From assembly GCA_034003585.1 (NCBI GenBank), contig JAVEYH010000117.1:1-11006 (forward strand): 11,006 bases of DNA. Reading direction: 5' to 3'. This DNA is from JAPXSY01 sp034003585 (GTDB lineage Bacteria; Verrucomicrobiota; Kiritimatiellia; RFP12; UBA1067). The position numbers were made by a program, and so were the translations under genes. Each line of letters starts with the position of its first letter. Position 1 is the first letter of the stretch. Under the pieces are notes generated by a model that was given only the letters and a program-made list of their open reading frames with translations, was not told where the DNA came from and did no database searches. Of this stretch, positions 7,187 through 11,006 are shown piece after piece.

Positions 7187-7301
7187 AAAAAACGCTCGCA
7201 CTCACTTCCCGCACGCCCTTGCACTCCGGAAACCCGGCGCAGCCCCAGAACTCCCGCCCCGCGTTTTTACCGCGCAAGTCACCCACACGATCGGTCTTCC
7301 C
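7185..7301 (-). pseudogene. C-terminal half of a topoisomerase-type zinc ribbon, directly after an in-frame TGA
   Basis: The 38 codons after the TGA at 7302-7304, in the same frame as the upstream gene, read through GKNAGREFWGCAGFPECKG to a TGA at 7185. This closely matches the second half of the zf-C4_Topoisom ribbon found at the C-terminus of topoisomerase I and as an add-on in many small proteins: Phe-Trp-Gly-Cys, then Phe-Pro-x-Cys, with Cys at remnant residues 21 and 27. The first half, normally a CPxCG pair about 15-20 residues before GKNAG, is absent: there is no cysteine in the 38 codons before these two. A GTG at 7286, with GAGGGA 11 bases upstream, could start a 33-residue peptide. 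It may be a decayed gene end, a readthrough extension, or a tiny gene; I favour a remnant. Confidence 0.5.
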
Positions 7302-8117
7302 TCAAAACGGCCGGCCGGTGAAGCGCTGCTGGCGCTGCATCCGGACCTTCGGCTGTTCCAGGTGCAGCGCGTACCATTCGTCACCCAACCCCGCATTGGA
7401 AAAGAGGCCGATCCGGTTGTTGGCGAGATGCTCGCGGTTCTTTTTGAGCGTCTCGTTCTCCATCTTGCCGCAGGCCTCGATCAGCACCTTGTGCGCGCCA
7501 TCCGGATCCTGGCGCTGCACCAGAATCCACGCGTACAAGCCGTACAACAGGGCACCCTGCCCGTAACGCAGCCGCCGCGCCTGTTTCCGGAAGAAACGCT
7601 CCATCCCCTCGGTCTCGCCCTTCATGTGCATGCGCGCGAGCTTGACCGCCGCCATCATGGGATCCAGAAAAAGCGCGCGCGGCAGCAGCGCGTCCACCTG
7701 CTTGAACTCTTTGAGCATCCAGTAAAGCTGCAGCCGCAGGGTGCTGATCTGCCTCCCCATCAGCGGCGCCCACCGTTTGAACCGCTCCAAGCCTTTGGAG
7801 GCCTCCAGCGCGCGCTCGACAAAGACCCGCTGGTCGCGCTCGATCTCGAGCTGCGCCTGTTTCAGGCTCCCCGGCGGGCGGTTCTGCCATTGGTTGACCT
7901 TGGCCTGCAAACGCTTCTGGCCGTCCAGCAGGATCTTCTGGACCGCCTCCATCCCGGATTTGACGCGCCGCTGGATGAGATACCCCGCCAGGGCCTGCCC
8001 CGCGGCGAACGCGGCCACGCCCCAGAAAACGGCCCACCCCCATGACGCCGTATCCGTCACGCCCAGCAGCACCGCGAACAACACACCCCACAACGCATTT
8101 CCTGCCACAGTCAGCAT
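7302..8117 (-). CDS. Membrane-anchored helical-repeat protein of unknown function
   Basis: This 271-residue protein begins at ATG 8117, five bases after GGAAGGGAG; an apparent extension to 8249 has no ribosome site and crosses the promoter region. Residues about 4-46 contain two hydrophobic helices (NALWGVLFAVLLGV and WAVFWGVAAFAAGQALAGYLI) separated by a short turn, so the protein is anchored in the inner membrane. The remainder is soluble, basic and largely helical, with a Gln/Lys-rich segment at about 48-75 and alternating helices resembling tetratricopeptide-type repeats (for example VDALLPRALFLDPMMAAVKLARMHM and GQGALLYGLYAWILVQRQDPDGAHKVL). It ends MQRQQRFTGRPF. I cannot assign a known family, although the composition is like scaffolding proteins. 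It is transcribed towards folB but separated by 154 bases, which hold the zinc-ribbon remnant, and probably has its own promoter. Confidence 0.85.
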   Translation of the reverse strand: MLTVAGNALWGVLFAVLLGVTDTASWGWAVFWGVAAFAAGQALAGYLIQRRVKSGMEAVQKILLDGQKRLQAKVNQWQNRPPGSLKQAQLEIERDQRVFVERALEASKGLERFKRWAPLMGRQISTLRLQLYWMLKEFKQVDALLPRALFLDPMMAAVKLARMHMKGETEGMERFFRKQARRLRYGQGALLYGLYAWILVQRQDPDGAHKVLIEACGKMENETLKKNREHLANNRIGLFSNAGLGDEWYALHLEQPKVRMQRQQRFTGRPF

Positions 8118-8148
8118 CGGCACTCCCTTCCGAAATGAAAAGGAAAGG

Positions 8149-8177
8149 AGTTTACCCTGAGCCGCTTTTACGGGCAA
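8149..8177 (-). promoter_or_regulatory. Probable sigma-70-type promoter for the helical-repeat gene
   Basis: On the minus strand TTGCCC (8172-8177) and TAAACT (8149-8154) are 17 bases apart, each matching four of six consensus positions. The -10 ends 31 bases before the ATG at 8117, leaving room for a short leader with the GGAAGGGAG ribosome site. Confidence 0.4.
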
Positions 8178-8201
8178 CTGTAAACCGGGACGCCGTTTTG
8201 C

Positions 8202-8215
8202 CGCATGCCCATGCG
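8202..8215. repeat. Perfect 14-base palindrome in the divergent intergenic region
   Basis: CGCATGCCCATGCG consists of 6-base arms, CGCATG and CATGCG, around two bases. It sits near the middle of the 172-base gap between the divergent genes at 8117 and 8290, a reasonable place for an operator controlling one or both. Such short palindromes are common in GC-rich DNA. Confidence 0.3.
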
Positions 8216-8289
8216 CCCCGCAGATTCCGGTTGCCCGGAAAGCCCCCAACCTGTTACTTTGGGGTCACCTCTTCATCCAGGGAATCCCC

Positions 8290-10065
8290 ATGCGAATCAT
8301 TCTGCTCATCACGCTCGCGGGCGCCGTTGCCGCGCGGGCCGCCGACATCCAGACCGTGCGCGCGGCAGATCCGCGGAACCTCCACAACGGGCTCCGCATC
8401 CCATCTGAGTCCTATGCCGATCAGCCGTACGTGGTCATCCCCTCTAACGGATGGTGGGTCTGCACCCTGACCACCGGCAAGGGGATCGAGGGCCAGCAGG
8501 GCCAGCACGTGGTCTCCACCGTGAGCCGGGATCAGGGGAAGACCTGGTCCGAGCCGGTCGACATCGAGCCCGATTCCGGCCCGGAGGCCTCGTGGGTCAC
8601 GCCGCTGATCACCCCCTACGGCCGCATCTACGCCTTCTATACCTTTAACGGCGACAACATCGTGACCCTGCCCAATTCGGACCGCCGCATCCGGGCGGAC
8701 ACGCACGGCTGGTACGCGTTCCGGTATTCCGACGACAACGGCCTCACCTGGTCCGCGCAGCGTTACCGCATCCCGGTCCGTGTCACGGACGTGGACCGCG
8801 GCAACCCCTGGCGCGGCGAGGTCTGCCACTTCTGGGGCATCGACAAGCCGAAGGTCAGCAACGGCACCGTCTTCTTCGCGTTCACCAAGCTGGGGCGCTA
8901 TTTCATGCTCGACGGCGAAGGGTGGGTCGTGAAATCCGAGAACCTGCTCACTGAACGGGACCCCGACAAGCTCGTCTTCTCCCTGCTCCCCGAAGGCGGG
9001 CGCGGCATCCGGAATCCGGCGCTGGGGAGCGTGCAGGAGGAGCACAATCTCGTACCGCTCGCAGGCGGGGGGCTCTTCTGCGTGTACCGTCTGGAAGGCG
9101 GCACGCCCGCGCAGGCCTACAGCCGCGACGGCGGCGCCACCTGGTCCCTGCCAACCGCCATGACCTACGGCCCCGGCGCGCGCGCCGTCAAGACCCCGCG
9201 CGCCTGCCCGAAACTCTTTGTCACCTCCGAAGGCAAATACCTCTTCTGGTACCACCATCACGGCGGCTTCCGGTGGGCGGGGCGCAATCCGGCCTTCCTG
9301 TCCGGCGGGTTGCTGGGACCGGACGGGGTGATCCGCTGGTCGGAGCCCGAGCTGGTGCTGTTCGACCCGAATCCGGCGATCCGCATGAGCTACCCCGACC
9401 TGATCGAGCAGGACGGCCGCTTCTGGCTGACCGCGACACAGAAGAGTGTGGCGCGCGCGCATGCGCTCGACCGCACCCTGCTGGAAGGGCTCTGGAACCA
9501 GGGCACGGCCTCCAACGTCTGCGAGAAGGGTCTGGTTCTGGCGAAGGCCAACCGCGGCGACGCCCCGGTGAGCCCGGTCGCGCCGAAGAGCTTCGGCGAC
9601 CTCACGCACGGCGGGCTGACCGTGGACCTCTGGACGCATCTGACGGATACGGCTCCCGGACAGACGCTGTTCAGCACGCTGGACCCCGCCGGGCAGGGGG
9701 TCCGGGTCGCGACCGCCGAAATCGCGGGTGCCCCCACCCTGGCGATCGAACTGTGCGACGGCGCGCGCACGGCAGTGTGGCACACCGACCCGGGCGTGGT
9801 GCGGCCCAACCGCACCCTGCACACGGTTTTCCTCTGCGATTTCGCCGCGTCGATCGTCGCGGTCGTCGCGGACGGCGTGTTCCTGGACGGCGGGGCGGTG
9901 CGCCAATACGGCTGGGGACGGCTGCCGCCGGACCTCGGCGAGGTGCGGGGCGCCGCGCATGCGCAGGCGGCGGCCGTTGTCCGGAGCCTGCGCCTGTATG
10001 ACCGGCCGTTGCGCGTTTCGGAGGCTGTGGCGAATTTCAAGGCCGGCATGCCGCCGGCGCCGTGA
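8290..10065 (+). CDS. Secreted sialidase-fold BNR protein with C-terminal concanavalin-like domain
   Basis: This 591-residue exported protein has a signal peptide (MRIILLITLAGAVAARA, cleavage near 17-18). Residues about 20-415 form a sialidase-type beta-propeller with three clear Asp-boxes: SRDQGKTW (79-86), SDDNGLTW (147-154) and SRDGGATW (278-285). An Arg-Ile-Pro (36-38) near the N-terminus resembles the RIP motif of exo-sialidases, but I cannot confirm the full arginine triad, so activity on sialic acid is not established. Residues about 430-585 look like a LamG/concanavalin-like sugar-binding domain (GGLTVDLWTHL, then VVRSLRLYDRPLRVSEAV), as in LamG_3 domains attached to many secreted hydrolases. 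The start ATG at 8290 follows AGGGA by six bases. The next gene, an alpha-L-rhamnosidase, begins 16 bases after the stop, indicating a shared transcript for extracellular glycan breakdown. Confidence 0.85.
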   Translation: MRIILLITLAGAVAARAADIQTVRAADPRNLHNGLRIPSESYADQPYVVIPSNGWWVCTLTTGKGIEGQQGQHVVSTVSRDQGKTWSEPVDIEPDSGPEASWVTPLITPYGRIYAFYTFNGDNIVTLPNSDRRIRADTHGWYAFRYSDDNGLTWSAQRYRIPVRVTDVDRGNPWRGEVCHFWGIDKPKVSNGTVFFAFTKLGRYFMLDGEGWVVKSENLLTERDPDKLVFSLLPEGGRGIRNPALGSVQEEHNLVPLAGGGLFCVYRLEGGTPAQAYSRDGGATWSLPTAMTYGPGARAVKTPRACPKLFVTSEGKYLFWYHHHGGFRWAGRNPAFLSGGLLGPDGVIRWSEPELVLFDPNPAIRMSYPDLIEQDGRFWLTATQKSVARAHALDRTLLEGLWNQGTASNVCEKGLVLAKANRGDAPVSPVAPKSFGDLTHGGLTVDLWTHLTDTAPGQTLFSTLDPAGQGVRVATAEIAGAPTLAIELCDGARTAVWHTDPGVVRPNRTLHTVFLCDFAASIVAVVADGVFLDGGAVRQYGWGRLPPDLGEVRGAAHAQAAAVVRSLRLYDRPLRVSEAVANFKAGMPPAP

Positions 10066-10081
10066 GCGGAAAGGAAGCGTG

Positions 10082-11006
10082 ATGCGACGTTGGATTGTTG
10101 TTTTCGGATGGTACGGGGCGGCGGCGCTGCAGAGTGCCGCGCTCACCCCGGCGGACTTGATGTGCGAACTGCTGGCCAAGCCGGGGCTGGTGGCTGTGAC
10201 CGATGCCACGCCGGAGTTCTCCTGGGGGTTCCGGGACGCGCGCCCCGGCGATTTCCAGACCGCGTACCAGCTCCAGGTGGCGTCGGGCACCGAGGCCTTC
10301 AAACGGGACGCGCCTGACCTGTGGGACTCCGGCCGGGTCGAATCGGGGGATTCGCTCTTCATCCCTTACGGCGGCAGCGCGCTGCCCGCCGGATCGACCG
10401 TGGTCTGGCGGGTCCGCGCCTGGGACCGGAAACGCGCGTCCGGCCCCTGGTCGCAGGTGATGGCCTTCCTGACCGCCGGCACGCCCGGCGAGGACACCCC
10501 GCTCCGCTATCCGCTGACCCAGCGCCAGGTCCGGCCCGTCGCCGTGGTGACCAACGCCCAAGGCCGCGCGTTCGTGGACTTCGGCCGCGCGGCCTTCGGC
10601 TGGGTCGAGCTCCTGCCGCCGCGTGACCTGCGGCGGGGCGGGCCGTTCACCCTGCATCTGGGCGAGAAGGCGGACGGGCTCCGCGTCGACACCCGGCCGG
10701 GCGGCTCGATCCGCTACGCCAAGGTGAACGGCGCGCTGACCCGGCCCGGCATCTACCGCGTGCCGCTCGAGGCGGACCCGCGCAACACCTCCGGCGGGAA
10801 AGAGGGGTCCGCCATCCTCATGCCGCCCGAATTCGGCGTGGTCATGCCCTTCCGCTACGTGGAGGTCGAAGACTGCCCCTACCCCGTGACCGTTGACACC
10901 ATCCGCCAGATCGCGGTCCACTACCCGTTCGACGATACGGCGGCGCGCTTCGTTTCCAGCGACGCCGCGCTCGACCGCGTCTACGCGTTCTGCAAATACA
11001 GCATCC
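10082..11006 (+). CDS. Alpha-L-rhamnosidase (GH78), N-terminal part, cut by right edge
   Basis: The frame is open from ATG 10082 for 308 codons to the window end. AAGGA lies six bases upstream, and an adjacent GTG at 10079 is a minor alternative. Residues 1-20 look like a signal peptide. The opening (MCELLAKPG, then TPEFSWGF, about 27-50), then QTAYQLQVASG, LWDSGRVESGDS and VVWRVRAWDRKRASGPWSQ follow the fibronectin-like N-domain of bacterial rhamnosidases. RAFVDFGRAAFGWVEL at about 162-177 begins the beta-sandwich domain. FRYVEVEDCPYP followed by FVSSDAALDRVYAFCKYS (from about 290) marks entry into the alpha/alpha-barrel catalytic domain, whose acidic residues lie beyond the edge. The enzyme would release alpha-L-rhamnose from glycans in the periplasm or outside the cell. 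It is co-transcribed with the upstream BNR protein. Confidence 0.85.
   Translation, partial: MRRWIVVFGWYGAAALQSAALTPADLMCELLAKPGLVAVTDATPEFSWGFRDARPGDFQTAYQLQVASGTEAFKRDAPDLWDSGRVESGDSLFIPYGGSALPAGSTVVWRVRAWDRKRASGPWSQVMAFLTAGTPGEDTPLRYPLTQRQVRPVAVVTNAQGRAFVDFGRAAFGWVELLPPRDLRRGGPFTLHLGEKADGLRVDTRPGGSIRYAKVNGALTRPGIYRVPLEADPRNTSGGKEGSAILMPPEFGVVMPFRYVEVEDCPYPVTVDTIRQIAVHYPFDDTAARFVSSDAALDRVYAFCKYSI

Noticed and set aside
7169..7190. A possible Rho-independent terminator (GAAAGA/TCTTTC stem next to a run of six A/T)
   Set aside because: On the minus strand the T-run precedes the stem instead of following it. On the plus strand the stem is followed by A residues, so the order is wrong for termination on either strand.
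7302..7304. TGA as a selenocysteine codon leading into the zinc-ribbon segment
   Set aside because: The flanking residues (GRPF before, GKTD after) do not resemble a Sec-containing redox motif, and I saw no evident stem-loop of SECIS type directly downstream.
8231..8256. A possible plus-strand promoter (TTGCCC, 17 bases, TTACTT) before the BNR gene
   Set aside because: The -10 matches consensus at only two of six positions, too weak to list as a feature, although a promoter must lie somewhere in this gap.
8254..10362. A 702-codon minus-strand open frame opposite the BNR protein and rhamnosidase
   Set aside because: It runs across two recognisable plus-strand genes and their junction, has low-complexity composition and no known motif.
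10090..10626. Two shorter plus-strand frames (10090-10317 and 10321-10626) inside the rhamnosidase
   Set aside because: They are out of frame with the GH78 reading and contain no rhamnosidase motifs.
10037..10921. A 294-codon minus-strand open frame opposite the rhamnosidase start
   Set aside because: The plus-strand frame from 10082 is open to the edge and matches GH78 throughout.

Overview
The window is GC-rich (clearly above 60% by eye) with strong third-position GC bias, which produces many long antisense shadow frames. I see no rRNA, tRNA, CRISPR array, insertion sequence or replication origin. The gene content points to a Gram-negative bacterium: a five-transmembrane LytS-like sensor kinase, Hsp33, a fused sugar kinase/nucleotidyltransferase, and secreted BNR and GH78 glycoside-hydrolase-type proteins. 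The style resembles members of the PVC group (Verrucomicrobiota, Kiritimatiellota, Lentisphaerota). This placement is an inference from protein flavour and cannot be proven here.

Layout. Everything from position 8117 down to 1 is transcribed on the minus strand. Read in that direction it contains: a membrane-anchored helical-repeat protein (8117-7302); an in-frame remnant encoding half of a topoisomerase-type zinc ribbon (7301-7185); FolB (7147-6782); a 642-residue nucleotidyltransferase/small-molecule kinase fusion of MurU/AmgK type (6785-4857); a 704-residue protein I do not recognise (4801-2687); Hsp33/HslO (2690-1806); a sensor histidine kinase (1733-360); and, after a short spacer with a possible promoter and an inverted repeat, the start of a small membrane protein that runs off the left edge (199-1). 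The folB/fusion and unknown/hslO junctions overlap by four bases (GTGA and ATGA), and the other gaps between folB and the kinase are 55-72 bases, so 7147-360 looks like one operon.

From 8290 rightward the plus strand carries a divergent pair of exported proteins: a sialidase-fold BNR protein with a C-terminal concanavalin-like domain, and, 16 bases downstream, the N-terminal part of an alpha-L-rhamnosidase (GH78) cut by the window edge. These two look like part of a glycan-degradation locus.

How they fit together. The minus-strand operon mixes folate biosynthesis, probable salvage or activation of an amino sugar, a redox-activated holdase and a membrane sensor kinase with no adjacent response regulator. 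That resembles an envelope or oxidative-stress housekeeping cluster more than a mobile or defence element. The most unusual items are the unknown 704-residue protein, the zinc-ribbon half directly behind an in-frame stop, and the kinase H-box that lacks the usual acidic residue after its histidine.
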